From positions 6,944,001-7,008,000 of the forward strand of contig CP071493.1 of NCBI GenBank assembly GCA_017354895.1: DNA of 64,000 nucleotides, in the 5' to 3' direction. This stretch comes from Podospora comata (lineage: Eukaryota; Ascomycota; Sordariomycetes; Sordariales; Podosporaceae). The number at the start of each line of letters is the position of its first letter. The stretch's first letter is position 1. The notes beneath the pieces were generated by a model. That model had not been told where the DNA came from, made no database searches, and saw only the letters and a list, made by a program, of their open reading frames with translations. The position numbers were made by a program, and so were the translations under genes. Below, in pieces: positions 24,101 to 36,929 of the stretch.

Positions 24101-25277
24101 CGTGCTCTTCTCACGGCCATTTTCTTACCTGTCGATAATTCTGCCATTTATGGGAAGCCTCCCGGAGTTTTTTTTTTTTTTTTTTTAACGGTTGCAACAA
24201 CTACAACATCATCACTACTTTGCATGCTCAGTGGACAAGGACGATTGTTTTCTCGTCCTCGCCGCTTGAAACGAAACCCAATGTGTATCATGGTGGAGGA
24301 CTAGACAATGTGTTGTTTCGCTCAGGAGCTCATCGCAAGAAGCGTTTTGCCTTTTTTTCTCTCTATCGGGTGGTTGGTTCTGGTCAGCATAGATTGGGAA
24401 TTTATCCTCGGCGTGTGGTCGAGGGAGGGTTGTTTATTCGTTACTCTCCTTTTACATTATTATCTTTGTTTATTACCCATCCTCAAAAAGTAACGACATG
24501 GAGTTGAGAAAGAGAAGTTACCGTTTAATACCAATATCGACTACCTACCTTCCTACCATCTACACTAGTAAAAATATGAAAATCTCGGTTCTCGAAGCTT
24601 TTTGAGATGAAGAGATGGACGAAGTGAAGCCGAAAGAGGAGCTTACGACTCCCTGCTTCATTCAAACTTTTGAAATGCCAGAAATTGTCGGTTGAGAACT
24701 AGTGTGCGAACTTTGTCTGAATGGCAGGTGTCACTCTCATCTGATCTTGGGATTTGGTTTGGTATCGAGTCAGGAGCTTGAAGCCGGCGCCGGCGCAAAT
24801 TCCGGGGGCGATGACGGCATTGGTGATGCAAGGGGCATTTCTCTCCAACTTCATTCAAGATTTTTGCGTCATGAGAGATCACGTGCATCGTTCTTCTCGG
24901 GGGAAAAGTTCTTGATTGACGGGTGGTGCTCGAGCCTCGTGGTAAATCATGGTTGTCTCAGACAGGTTTCAGGGTGACTTTTTCTGTGGGAATAGCTCCA
25001 TGCGCAGAAACGGGGATTGGGTTGGGGTTTGACAGCGCGGGGTAGACATGCTGTAGTGGTTTAAGTTTAATATCTTTTGAGGCTCGTCTTTTACCATCGA
25101 AACCTGGGGTTTTTGATATTGTTGTTGTGTATTTTGAAGGGTTCACTTCGTCCTCTCTTTTTGATATTGTCAGTTCGTCCATCCAGGTGATGGTAGGTGG
25201 TCTAGTTCTTCATTTCTGAATAGCATTTTTGTTTTGTTTGATCAACGGCATTTCTTTGATACCCCTTTTCTGTCAAA
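24101..25277. other. Intergenic region, 1.2 kb
   Basis: Contains a poly-T run (about 24168-24186) just after the Mid2-like gene and the promoter of the secreted-protein gene. No gene seen. Confidence 0.6.
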
Positions 25278-26044
25278 ATGCGTTATCTCTCCTTTTCAGT
25301 TTTTGCTCTAGGCATCACCACCACCTCCGCCACCATCCTCGTCTCGGACGGACACGGCGGCGTCATCCACAACCCTCGGTACACCCACCAAAGAATCGAC
25401 AGCCGCAGCGTCAAGATCGACAACCTCGCCCTCCACGCCGCGGTCCGAAGGTTCAACGTTGAGCAACTCCAGAACCTGACGAGCACCCTCCCCGTGTTGA
25501 TACCCCGACAGGCGGCAAACCTCCAGGTTTTTACCTCCGCCCTGGGGGGGGCTACGGCGCCTGCTATTACCAACTCTGGTGATCCTGACAGACCGTTTGC
25601 TGTCGACGGGGATACCTTTCCCGATTTTGCGACGGCGAGCAACAGGGCTTGTGACAACCAGAAGAATGCCTGTGCCAAGATTGCGAATGAGGGGGGCCAG
25701 AGGGACGGGGAGTTGACGGTGGGGGAGTGCGACAGGCAGATGGGTGAGTTTTGCTTACTTCACACTTACACTGGAGAGGGATAGCATACCTAGATAGGGC
25801 TGACATATGAATAGAACAATGCAAGAGTGCGGCGCTTTCGGCAGCCAACAGATCTTTTGATGGCGCCGCGGGTGAGCAGCAGCAGCAGCAGCCACCGCCG
25901 CAGCAAGGGGGCGGTCGTGGTGATGATGGAGGACAGAGGCAGGATCCGAATCGGGGGCAGGATCAGGGACAGGAGGAACAGGCGCCGCCCGAGTCGGTGC
26001 TGGTTAGTTCGGATGAGAATTTTGATTTCTTCTGTGATGTTTAG
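25278..26044 (+). CDS. Small secreted Cys-containing protein, function unknown
   Basis: Two exons (25278-25743 and 25815-26044, 71-nt intron) give 231 aa. The ATG opens a signal peptide (MRYLSFSVFALGITTTSA). The middle has a conserved-looking cysteine block, NRACDNQKNACAKIANEGG then GECDRQMEQC, and the splice falls inside it (G|AA). The C-terminal third is Gln/Gly/Asp-rich and low in complexity, ending ENFDFFCDV. I remember this Cys pattern from small secreted or wall proteins of sordariomycetes but know of no assigned function. Signal peptide, Cys pairs and size would also fit an effector-like protein, which remains speculative. Confidence 0.75.
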
Positions 26045-27600
26045 GCCTGGGAGTTCGGGAGGCGTGGGAGACTGATGGTTTTTCTTTTGTGGGTATTTAC
26101 AGTAAGGGAATCGGGAAGGCAATGGTTGGTGTAAGTGACGAGGAGGCCGGGATTGGGCAACATGGAGCACTGCTGTTTCAGACAACTCGCCATTGGGCAC
26201 GGAATCGGGCGTGGGAGGCATGTTTTCCGCCTTTTTGTATATCAATGGTATTATCGGTTATAGGGTGTTTATGAAGATGTCACGGAGGTCTGGGTTTTGC
26301 TCATCTGAATTCCATTCCATGAGGCGAGATGGCTATCCCTACCGTTGCTGCACGAGTCGCTGCCCGATATGCATCACCGTATGCATCACCGTATGCATCA
26401 CCGTATGCATCACCGTCAAAACATACAGAAGTGGCGGGACTGCCAAACGTACGGCCGGGTCCCATCAAACAACCCATTGTTTCGGGAAGTTTGGCTGCTT
26501 CGGCCGGCCTGGCTGCCGATAACCAAGCCCCCGCGATCTCCGGAACGGACCGAGACATTGCTGATGGTACGGCGTACGGGGAGCATAACCATTTCATCTG
26601 CCAGCATTTTGAAAGGTGAATTGAAGATGTGATGCAATTGGCTTCCGTGGGAGGTCAAATGTGGATCCCCCGCCGGCCTGCCTTAGTGCCAAGGGAAACC
26701 ATGCGCGCGTGGCCTATGCACAATGTCGTGGCCAGTCGGTTGGCGTTTTGATGGCACGCTTTCCGTGCTGTTTTGGTTTGTTTTCTGAACTTTTAACTTT
26801 TTCGGGGCGAGCCAAGTGAAGTTCTAGAGAGCTGGTAACCTGGAAGTTGAGGAGGTAAAAAACCAGCTGCCGTTGCAAAACCTGGAGAAAGTTCTACACG
26901 CTTGTGTCTTTTGCCTATGGTTTCTTTAGCATCAAGAACCCTTACGATCAGCCCCTGTTTGCTTCTTTAGGTGTCATCCAGCCAACAGCACCGAAATTAC
27001 GGATTGGTCTCTGCTTCGTCCAGCAGTGGAGCGCGACAAGGCCCGGCTCATTAAAGCAGGTGTTCCCAGTCCGAAAAAATAATTGCTAGTCGGCCCACGA
27101 CACCCTCTCCTCGTCCTAACCCGGTCCCTCCACCTCCCCTCCCCATCCCCATCTCGAGCCAGACACACGGTCATTCTCGCGTCCCTTTTACAGCTGCAAG
27201 CTGCCGAGTCGAGTCCATCGCCAGCCTGCCCTGTTGCGTATCCATGTGTTTGTGCGGATCGAGCCCCTTTACCTTTCTTGTCGCTCCTTTAGCCTCAGTT
27301 TAATTATTTCCTTGGCCATATTCACTTCGCCTGCCGACAGCCAACGTCGGACACGCGTCGTCGCGTCCAGCCCGCCCGACCGTTGCTGCATCTGTATCCC
27401 CTAGCCACCTCCCAGGTTTCCCCAGGAAATCCGGCGTGGGAGTTTTGGGCTTGTTTACGGAGACGATAGTCGTCCCGCCTAGATAATAATCGAGGACCAG
27501 TAGCAGACGACGCTCAACTCGTCTGCGCTGGCTCTCGGCCTGGTGAGTAACGCACCTAAACCCAATTCCATCGCTGCCGTCCAACCATCGACCACGCTGA
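26045..27600. other. Intergenic region, 1.5 kb
   Basis: Holds a 12-nt tandem repeat (26368-26415) and, from about 27.1 kb, a C-rich leader-like stretch leading into the coiled-coil gene, with a good donor (GTGAGTAAC) at 27543. No protein gene was supported. Confidence 0.55.
26368..26415 (+). repeat. 12-nt tandem repeat, four units
   Basis: Four perfect copies of TATGCATCACCG. The unit includes the ATGCAT palindrome. Confidence 0.95.
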
Positions 27601-27672
27601 GCCACCCACGCATATGTCCCGGCAGCCAGCTCACCTCCCACCCCCCGCCACCACCAACATGTTCGGCTAACA

Positions 27673-30600
27673 TTGGGTGTCGCTCCCAGTTTCCTAAAAA
27701 CGTCTTCCTTAAAGTTGTCACCGCAGACTCCTCCTCGTGCACTGGCACAGGACGGCCCTCTCAAGCCGATCTCCAAGTTGCAGGCCTACCTACCATCGAT
27801 TGCATCGTCCCCTGCCCTCTCGAGCGCTTCCACTGCCGACGGCGAGGCATCCCCCGTACTACCGCCTCTGCCAGTACCTAGATTACCTGAACGAGTCCGT
27901 GGTCTCTTGAGGACTCCACCGCCCGCCGCTGAGAGATCAGGAGACGAGGATAGCAGGGACGAAGGCTTGGCTCCTGGCGCCACCGATTGGGGTTCCCCCT
28001 ACCCCTCGAACCTTCGAACCGACAGCACCTCTAGCAGCGACCTTTCTGGGGACTCTCCCATACCAATCCACCGCCTTCAACTACAAACCCCCTTCTTGCG
28101 TCCCGCCCCGCTCATCGAAGAACCGCAGCCAGAGCCCCCACGGCAGTCAGGCCTGAGTGCGGCCGCAGCTGTGCTTGCGAACCGAGCCAGGCGCATTGCG
28201 CACGGAATCACAGAGGACTGGATACGTCAGCACACGGCTGCTGGAGGTGACCAGGAAAAACGACATTGGTTTAGTGACGGAACCGGCGATAGTGAGAACT
28301 CTTCACTGAGCGGCTCATTTTCCGGTGAGGAAGCTGCGTGGTTGGGATACGACGATATCAACCTTGAAACCCCACGACCAAGAAGTCGCGAGACCGATAA
28401 CGGACGGTGGCTGTCATCCGGCCTCGACCGCAGAAGGCAGGCCAGTAACGAAACGTTGAGACAATCCCACCTGGACCGTGCAAAAGAAGCCCCGGCCGCC
28501 AAAATGGTGTCTTCCGACGAGAGGTCAACGCCCGATAGCGTGGGCAACCGCGGATTCACAACTGACTCGTTGTCGGCCACTCAGGGGCGTCTCAACCTCC
28601 CTGAGAGGCCTGGCACACCTAAACTGAACGGAATCAACGGATCGGCGAGTGTGACGCAGGCAGAGCATAAGGCGCCATCAACACCGTCAAGAGCGGCTGT
28701 CAAGCGCGCGTCTCTGAGTGCGACCCCCCGCGCATTCAGGAAAAAGGTACCTTGGAAGGGCAAAAACATCATGGTATGCTTCCCGAGCAATGACCGACGG
28801 GGTCAGCCCGGCGGGCCTCCAATGCCCCTTACCGAGACCCAGGTGAAGGGCATGCTTCGAAGTTGGGAGGAGCTTGGGTACAACACCGAAGGATTCGATT
28901 TAGCATCGGATGCACAAGAGCTTGGGACTGCGGAGTATTCACATAGTAGGGGATCCTGGCCCGACTTTGATGATGTCGCACGGGAGCGGCAGAGCGGCAA
29001 ATACCCAATAGTCCTTCCCGATCTCAATGGTATGTTCTCGGATGCGAATCGTGCGCTTTACTGCTGCTTTGTTTCTAACATTGTTCACCACTTGCAGCCT
29101 GGAAGAAGTACGTCGACGAGCTCAACGAGGCCAAACTCCGCGCCCTGGGCGTTTCGTTTGGCGATGAAGAACCTCCCCTCCCTCCGCCGCCAGCGATCTC
29201 CCCCGCTACGACGATGAGCCGGCAAACGTCGATGCAATATCCGCCCCTGCCATTCTCCCCACCGATTCCAACGTCCTCCGCATCGAGCAACCAAGCAGTC
29301 CCCGGCTTCCCATTCAACGTGCCGTTCGTCACCTCTGCCGCCCAGAGTCCAGGTATCCCGGCCGGCGCATCGCCGGGGCCGTTCAACAAGTTCAATCCCC
29401 GGGCGTCTATCTCGATCCCTTCGCCACATGGGTGGTCTCCCTCCATCATGCTCGGGCACCGTGTTGGCTCGCCCTCGCTCGCAAACCTCAGCGCCATGAT
29501 GTCTCCTACTTCCCCATTCTCTCCTGATGGGATGGGCCCTGTCGGGCCTGTTGGACACCAACGGCATCAGTCACTACAGTTCCCTGTCTTGCCTCACCAG
29601 TTCCAAGTGCCAGTCAGAGCCTCGCCGCGCCTGCAGGATCTATGCGAAATTGACGAGGAACCGGCAGAGGAAGAGGCATCGAAGCCCCACGAGGCCGGCT
29701 TTGTGCACCACAACGCTAGTGATAGCTTGCAGAAGGAAATTGACGAGGCTGAGTATCACCTCGAGGAGCAGATGCGCTCCCAGCTCGACAATGACGAAGA
29801 CTACAGCCCCCACAACGAAAACGATAAGGGAGAGATGCCTGCATTGCCATCTGTGCAGTTCGCGGCTCAAGCCCCCCAGTTTAGTCAAGCGGATGGTCTT
29901 GTTTTGCATCACCCCAGACCGCACAGCCGAGGTCACTCGCTCTCTCAGAAGTTTTATACCGAAGACGACGCAACTGTCGAGGGTGGCTACAGACCCACGC
30001 TGCAGGGCATTAGTTCGCACTTGTCAGAAGATTCCGAGATCGAGACCAATCCGAGTAATCTGGGAACTCCTGTTCAGAACTTTGATTTTGCCAAGATCGC
30101 CCACCAGCGGACGCTGTCGAATGACAGCAACCCATGGCAACACAGTGAGCCTGGAAGGCCGGCTGCTAACGGCAATCACCAGCCACGCGTAAGCCACGAC
30201 AGCAAGTCTTCTTTCTCGAAGCTCAATGTTGAGGCTCCGGAGTTCAAGTTCAACCCCGCGAACTCGTTCACTCCAGGTAACGGGTTTGCCTTCTCAAACT
30301 CCTCGTTCGCGACCCCTGTCTTCAACGCAGGGGTACCGCAGACCGTACCCAATGCGTTTGGTATGGCGGCTCCGTTGCCAGCGCCCGCTCCAGCTCCTGT
30401 GCCAGCCCCTGGCCCTACCAGGATTAATGTCAACGCTGCGCCCTTTTCGCCTGGATCGAGCGACTTTAGCTTCTCAAGCTCAGGCCCCAAGTTCAGACCT
30501 GATGCTCCCGCCTTCACCCCAACCGGCATCCCCGGAGTGACTGCTGGTTCCGTGAAGAGCACGAGCAAGCCTGGCTCCATCTTTGGAAGCATTGATATTT

Positions 30601-33600
30601 CTGCCGCGGACATTGTCAAGCCCGCGAAGAAGTCGCAGGCCGTTCCTATCACCAAGCCTGAGGATGAACAGCCCGATGAGGAGCGTGAGGGTGGCAAGGC
30701 ACCTGGTCAGTACACTGGCGAGGAGACACGCAGCAAACGAGCCAGGTCTTCGGTTGCTCCCGATGATGATATTGCTCTCTTTGCGGAACGTACAGACGAC
30801 CCTACCTTGGTCGTCGCCAAGCCAGAGACGGTTGCCGAAGACGATGGACCGGTGGACGACAAGTCCTTCGATGAGTCCAACAACGGCCAGGAAGACACTG
30901 CGCAGTCATCCATGGTCATTTCAGCAACACCGGATACCGAGGCTGCAATCAGTCCCTCTGAAACTTCACCGGACCAGGCGACTGTTCCTTGGGCGCCATT
31001 CGAGTTCAACAAGCCGACTGAGATGCAGGCATTCGCCGAGGCCGCGCCATTCGAGCCTGGAAGCTTCAAGGCTGGCCATATGAAATCACTTTCAGCCACG
31101 GCCAAGGCCTTCGTTCCTGGCGTGCCTGTGTGGGAAGACGATAAAGATACCACTCCTGAAGCTACACCTATCGTTGCCAACGACGAACATTCAGGACTCA
31201 GTCAAGATGCCGCTGAAACAGTCGTCGAGTCTATCGAGCAGCCAGAGGAGGACCTCGAAGTGCCGAGTCCCGCTGCCACCCGATCACTCGACAAGGAACT
31301 ACCCCCAGCTCCTAAGGGGTTGGCTGCGTCCCGTTATGCCCGCTCCTCCCCTCCACCTCCGCCTCCACCCAAACAAAGCGGGCTCTCGGCCTCCCGGTTT
31401 GCCACCGCTCCCTCCCCGAGCAACCAGCAACCACAGCAACAACTTTCCATGCCCGCTTCGTCTACTGAACTTGATGACAAGCCCTTGCCCTCAGCTCCGG
31501 CGGAGGAGGCTGCTGGGGATATGCTTGCCGAACCCACCATGGCTGATCTGGATGAGATCATGCGCCGACTCAACGAAAATCCGGATATGGGTGTGAAAAA
31601 GACGTATAACAACGAGAACCAATGGGCCCATGCTGACCCAGCTCCTCCTCGGGGAACGTCATTGGAGGTTCCACTTGACGCGCCTCTGCTCCGCAGCGAG
31701 GCTCCTAGCCCTAAGCCAAGCAGCCGTCAGTACGATGAAATGGCCGACTCCCCAAGGACGTTGTCTGCCGAGCCTGATGATCCGTTCAACGATCAAATGC
31801 AGTACACAGAGGGTGCAGTTCAGCGCCTCAATGGAAGCGAGAGCCTTCCTGCTAGCGACTGGGAGGGCACCTTCACAGAGGACGAACAAACGAAGCTTGA
31901 GTCGCGTGTCAAGTTCTTTGACGGCCGTGTCAGCGATCTTGTTGATGGACTGCTTGCTGCTCGCCTCAAGCCTTTGGAGCAGCTTGTCTCTGGTCTTGCT
32001 CGCAGCGGAAAGCACCTTCATTCTTCCCAGCCACGTCACAGTGTGTCGGATACGGAAGATGGCGACGACGAAGAGGATGGGTTGACTCATCTCAGGCGCC
32101 CTGCGAGCCCCCGCCGGGACCGCAGAATGCAGCAAATTCGTGCGGCCGTTTCCGAGGCGCTCGCAGCTCACCAAAAGATTCCAGCAGAATCGGCTCGTTC
32201 TTTGGCGGGCGAGGACAATTCTCGTGTCCTGTCTGTTTTGGAAGAGATGAAGACACAACTCAACGTCAGGGCCGACATTGGGAGTATCGTGGAGGAGGTT
32301 ATTGAACGGCGTATCCCGCCCGCGGCTGTGGATAAGGATCATGAGATCAGCCAGTTGCACGCTCGGCTTGCGGCTTTGGAGCAGCGTCTTTGTGATAGCG
32401 ATGCCAAGCTGGCAGCTGAAACTGCCGCTAGACGGGCGGCCGAGGATAGTGCCGCCAGGGCTAGCCGTGAGCTTGAGAATGCGGCTACCAAGATTGATGT
32501 TGAAATGATGAACAAGAGCTCCTTGGGGCAGCGCATCAACGACCTCGAGGAGCGTGTGCACCACGCCGAGCATCAGGTGGAGGAGGCAGTCAACGGTAGA
32601 AGGGCTGCTGAAGATCGTCTTGCAGAGAACCAGCGGTTGCTTCGAATCTCTTCAGAAGAGGAGACTCGTCTTCGTGAACTCGTCGATACTAAGGATAGCG
32701 AGATGAACGAGGCGCGCAAGGAAACTCTGCACTGGCGGGGTGAAGCTACCCGTATTGCTACTATTGCTCAGAGACGGGATAAGGACCTTGCTCAGGCGCT
32801 TGACGAAAATAAGGCGCTGCACAAGCTCATTGAGACCCTTGGCACCCAGGTCGAGGAGAACGAGCGTGTCCGTGACAACTATCGCACCAAGTTGTTCTCT
32901 CTCCAGGAGGACATGGCCAAGGCTGCAAAGGATATTGCTGAGGAGAATGCCCGTCATGCCAAGCGGGAGCAAGGCCTTGTCGCTCGGCAGGAGGTTCTCG
33001 AGGCTAGACTTCAGGCCGAGGCTCGAACTCGCGAGCGCATTGAGACTGAGCTCCAGAGGCTGGAAATGGGCGAGCGCCAGGGCATGCGCGCTGTCGCTGA
33101 GTGTAAGAGACTCGAAAATGTTCTCGCCGAGATGCGCACCGAGAATCACAAGTTGCACCAGAGCGCCCTCCGCTACCAGGCCGAATTTGAAGAGGCTAGG
33201 GAGTCTGCTGCCCGTGAGGTTCAACGCACTCGCGATGCTATGCAGAGCGAAATCGACGCTGCCAATCACCAGGTCAACGTTGCTCGCAACGAGCTTGAGG
33301 ACCAGATGGCGAGACTTAGAAGCCAGCTCGACCAAGTCAAGATGGATGCTGACACTTCCAAGGCGCGCCTTGAGATGCTCTTGGAGGAAGCTCAAACCAC
33401 CAAGCAGACCGAGCTTGAAGCCCTTGCTGAGAAACATCAGAACGAGATGGAGGACCTGCAGGCACGCTACGACCGCCAGCTCAGCAACACCAGAGAAGAT
33501 GCCCACCGCACTGAGCAGAACCTGCTGGAGCGTCTTAGCATCTCCACCTCCAAGTCCGAGCACCTCCAAGACAAGGTCGCCCATCTCGAGGAGAAGCTTG

Positions 33601-34571
33601 AGATTGCCAAGGAGGCTGCACGGGCTGCTGCTCAGGCTGCCAAGTCGTCTGTTGGTGGTGCGGAATTACCTGCCCAGGTTGGCGCTTCCGCGGCCAGGGA
33701 ATTGGGAGTTCCAGAGAGGATTTCGCCCCAGGCTCTGCGCGAGTCCATCATGGTCTTGCAAGAGCAGCTCCAGGAGCGTGAGCAGAGAATTGAGGAGCTT
33801 GACCAGAAGCTTGCCAAGGTTGATCCCGAAGCGGAGACCAAGATTTCCAAGCGCGACGACGAGATCATCTGGCTCCGTGAGCTTCTTGCCGTCAGACACT
33901 CGGATCTGCAGGACATTATTGCTGCTCTCGGACGTGAAGATTACGACAAGAACACGGTCAAGGATGCGGCGATTCGTCTCAAGGCCAACCTCCAAATGGA
34001 GGAGCAGGAACGCGAAAGGGCACTCAATGGTGGTTCTGCCATCAACCTGCCCAACATTGCCGCCACCATTCGCGAAGCGGCTACTCCCCGCGTTGCCCAG
34101 GCTGTTGGTCCTTTGGCGGCCGCGTGGGGTAACTGGCGCAGGTCGAGAGATCCGTCGTTTGGTGCTGCCAGCAGTGTACAGTCGCCCACCGGGTCGACTA
34201 GTGGCAGCAGCACCACACCATCCAAGAGCGGCCCTACTGCGAGCGGCTTCCTCGGGGGTCTGTTGACACCTCCTGCCTCCAGTCTTAGACAGACGCCAAC
34301 CGCCCCTCCAGTAAAGCAGCCGACTGCTTTCTCGAGCACCGGACGCCGCTTCACTGCCCAGGACCTTGCCAACCGACCTCTCGGGCCAGCTTCTGCCGCC
34401 GTGCAACAAGCGCAACTAGGGACGGCAGCTGCGGTCCCCGCTCTCCCCTCGGTGTTGAGCACCCCGCCCCGTCGCACCGTCTCTTCCGGACCAATGACAC
34501 CGCCGATGCGGGACAACGCCTACGACTCCGATGCGCAAGACTTTGACGATGCCGAATTTTATGAGGAATGA
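27673..34571 (+). CDS. Giant coiled-coil protein of unknown function (5' end unresolved)
   Basis: An open frame from about 27601 is spliced at 29029/29098 (68-nt intron, AAT G|GT..CAG|CC TGG), restoring WKKYVDELNEAKLRALG, and runs to a stop at 34571, giving about 2276 aa from 27673. The N-terminal third is disordered and holds a distinctive block, VPWKGKNIMVCFPSNDRRG then MLRSWEELGYNTEGFDLA. The middle is Pro/Ser-rich with a polyproline run. From about residue 1330 to 2050 it is heptad-rich coiled coil (LEEKLEIAKEA, ELDQKLAKVDPEAE), and it ends in an acidic tail. Relatives in other Pezizomycotina carry vague myosin-like or kinetoplast-associated names, and I trust none of them. A scaffold role is only an inference. 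No ATG occurs in this frame before about 28504, so the true start is unknown. Confidence 0.8.
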
Positions 34572-36083
34572 GCACGTCCTCAGGAACCAGCATCATCATC
34601 AGTCCGTGTTTGTAAGCCCACGTGGCTAAAATTATTATAACCCCCTATTTCCTTTGTTTATTTTCTATTGTTTGTGTTGTCGTCAATCAAGATGGAGGAG
34701 GAGAGAGTTGTAGATAATGATGGATGGGAACGCGAGTTTTGGCATGAAACACACACCAATCAGCAACATGGTTTACATACACAAACACCCATTCACACAC
34801 TGAGAAAAAAAAGAAAGCAAAACTAGAATGATACCCTTTCCCCCTTTTATATATTTCTCTCACTACCAGATTATTGTTGTTGTTGTTGTTGTTTGAGGAA
34901 ACTTTTGTAATTTTGGCTTTTTGTCGATAGTTGTTGTTTCTGAGGAGGAGGAAAGCAAAGTTCGATTTTAATCAATTCACTGTCATTGTCTTTTTTTTTT
35001 GTTGGCACCAGCAGCAAGTTTGGCTTTGGATGTATGATTCTGTATATTGCCTTCTCTTCTGTCTCCCTCCCCTAAAAAAAAGGGGGGGCTTTTGAATGTT
35101 TGTTTTTGTTTTTTTGTTATGCATTTTTTGTTGTAAATTGAGAATGAAAGATAAGAATGGTCACATGTTGCGAGACGAATAGTTGCAGGCTTGGGCATTG
35201 GCGTTTTTTTTTTGTTTTGTTTTGTTTAATTTTGTTGATAAAAGTACACCACCCAAAGAGCAGTTCTCTCAGACCTTATAGGGTTATTATAAAGGAAGGG
35301 AGCGCAGGGAGGGTTGAGGTTGAGGTTGAGGTTGAGGTTGAGGTTGAGGTTGAGGTTGAGGTTGAGGTTGAGGTTGAGGTTGAGGTTGAGGTTGAGGTTG
35401 AGGTTGAGGTTGAGGTTGAGGTTGAGGTTGGGGTGAGGGGGGAGGGGGACGGTGGTTGTGGGTAGTGTAATTATAGGGGATGTGTTGTTTTGTTAGTTGA
35501 GGTTGCTGTTTGTATATAGCATGGAAGAGCAGGCAGAGTGAAAAAGAAAAAATTGCTGTTTTTAAAACGTTGGGGTAGCCCACACGGTGATGGTGAGATG
35601 GAGGAGGAAGGGGAGTCCTTGTCATAGAAAGGGGCAGGGTGGGGAAGACCCCTGATTATATGCAGCCCTATCGGAATGTTCCGATGCAGGTTGGACAAAA
35701 GTGCCCCCTGAGAGACCCCATGATTTAGTGGGGAAGGTGATGTGGGGATGTAAATACCTAATGGTGAGGGTATCGCCATTCACTGCCAAAACCACCTGTA
35801 GTTGCAAGCTGAAAATGGTGGTGTTCATCCCAAGTCCAAGTCTGGGCGTGATGTTATGATGTGTCAAAACTGTCGTTGTGCTACTAGCCTGCGACGCTGG
35901 GGCCGTAGAAGTGTCAGACCCCTTGAGGACGGTAGATATTGGTGTTTCTTAAGTCTCAAGAAGCAATGGGGAGCACACAGAACTCTGTTTGTATATACAG
36001 TGGCAGACATACCTCTACGGCTATGAGGTATCACAGCCTGGCGCCCAAAACGAACTGCTTATCTCCATCAAGCAAACGACAGC
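34572..36083. other. Intergenic region, 1.5 kb, microsatellite-rich
   Basis: T/TTG-rich 3' flank of the coiled-coil gene with a (TTG)n run at about 34871-34891, followed by the (GAGGTT)n array at 35312-35430. No gene seen. Confidence 0.6.
35312..35430 (+). repeat. (GAGGTT)n hexanucleotide array, about 20 units
   Basis: Nearly uninterrupted GAGGTT over 119 nt. It gives a Val-Glu repeat frame on one strand and a Pro-Gln repeat frame on the other, neither of which looks like a gene. Confidence 0.95.
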
Positions 36084-36598
36084 AATGGCAGCAACAGAGA
36101 CTCCGTCCTCTTCTTACGATTTGTTGCGGAACATGTTCATAACCCCTTCACTTGCCAGCTAGACTTCCTCGAGAAACTACTTACTAACGCCGTCGCACAA
36201 ACAATTAGACGGTATATATCTCAACATAGAAAAGGAAAAGAAGCGCACCTTGTTCTGGCGGACTGTCTTCTGGTTCACGCTTTTGCACCCTATCTACTAC
36301 TCAATCATGAATCCGGTGTGGATATGGAGGAAAGTACGGGAAAAACGACGCCAGGCGGTTGAAGATGGTAAATTCCGGGCGGTTATACCCCAAGAACAAC
36401 AACCACGATCAAGACCCGGAGACGGTCAGGAACCTGCCCGCAAGTCCCAAAGCCGCACTGCTGTCAACCCAAAGCTCCGGGCCTCCCATAACCAAACCGT
36501 CATCACTGCGTTGGACTGTCGAGAACAAAAATGAAGAGGATGAGGAAGAAGAGGATCTCCGATCGAGTCAAGCTCTTCTTCGAAGCCGCGGAGGGTGA
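36084..36598 (+). CDS. Possible small spliced gene with one hydrophobic segment
   Basis: Tentative. An ATG at 36084 opens a natural-looking N-terminus (MAATETPSSSYDLLRN). A canonical branch site (ACTAAC, 36183) and acceptor (AATTAG, ending at 36208) then precede a frame reading DGIYLNIEKEKKRTLFWR, then WFTLLHPIYYSIMNPVWIW. A donor after AGG AAA (36331) and an acceptor CCCCAAG would join, in phase, to NNNHDQDPETVRNLPASPKA and an acidic tail ending at 36598. The first exon does not join in frame through any good donor I can see, so the 5' end is wrong or missing. No family recognised. Confidence 0.3.
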
Positions 36599-36929
36599 AA
36601 CAGGCACGGGGCAGGCACTGTACTGGCGACAGAGCTTTACCGTAGTAGCAGCATATAAGAGCAATATCCGCTCAAGAGCCACGGCTTTATCGTTCTAGTC
36701 ATGGCAGGAGGAGCTCTTCTTCATGCTGCAACGAATCCGGCACGTGAGGTATTTGCCAAGAGCAACTATGGCACGGAAACTTTGCAGATAGCTTGATCAA
36801 GGTAACCTGCCCTGCCCGCACTATATTTCCATACTTTACACGAACCCCCTTGTGAGATTCTCGCATGTGCAGATACCTCAACCTCTCAGGCGGTATACCT
36901 ACTTCAAAACCCCCCCAACAAAGACGCGC

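Noticed and set aside
29527-34515. Many 90- to 500-codon alternative-frame ORFs across the coiled-coil gene
   Set aside because: They are shadows of a high-GC, repetitive coding sequence. Only the frame at 29098-34571 has coiled-coil periodicity and an in-phase splice.
35312-35430. Interstitial telomere
   Set aside because: The unit is GAGGTT, not the TTAGGG of filamentous ascomycetes, and no TTAGGG unit is present in the array.
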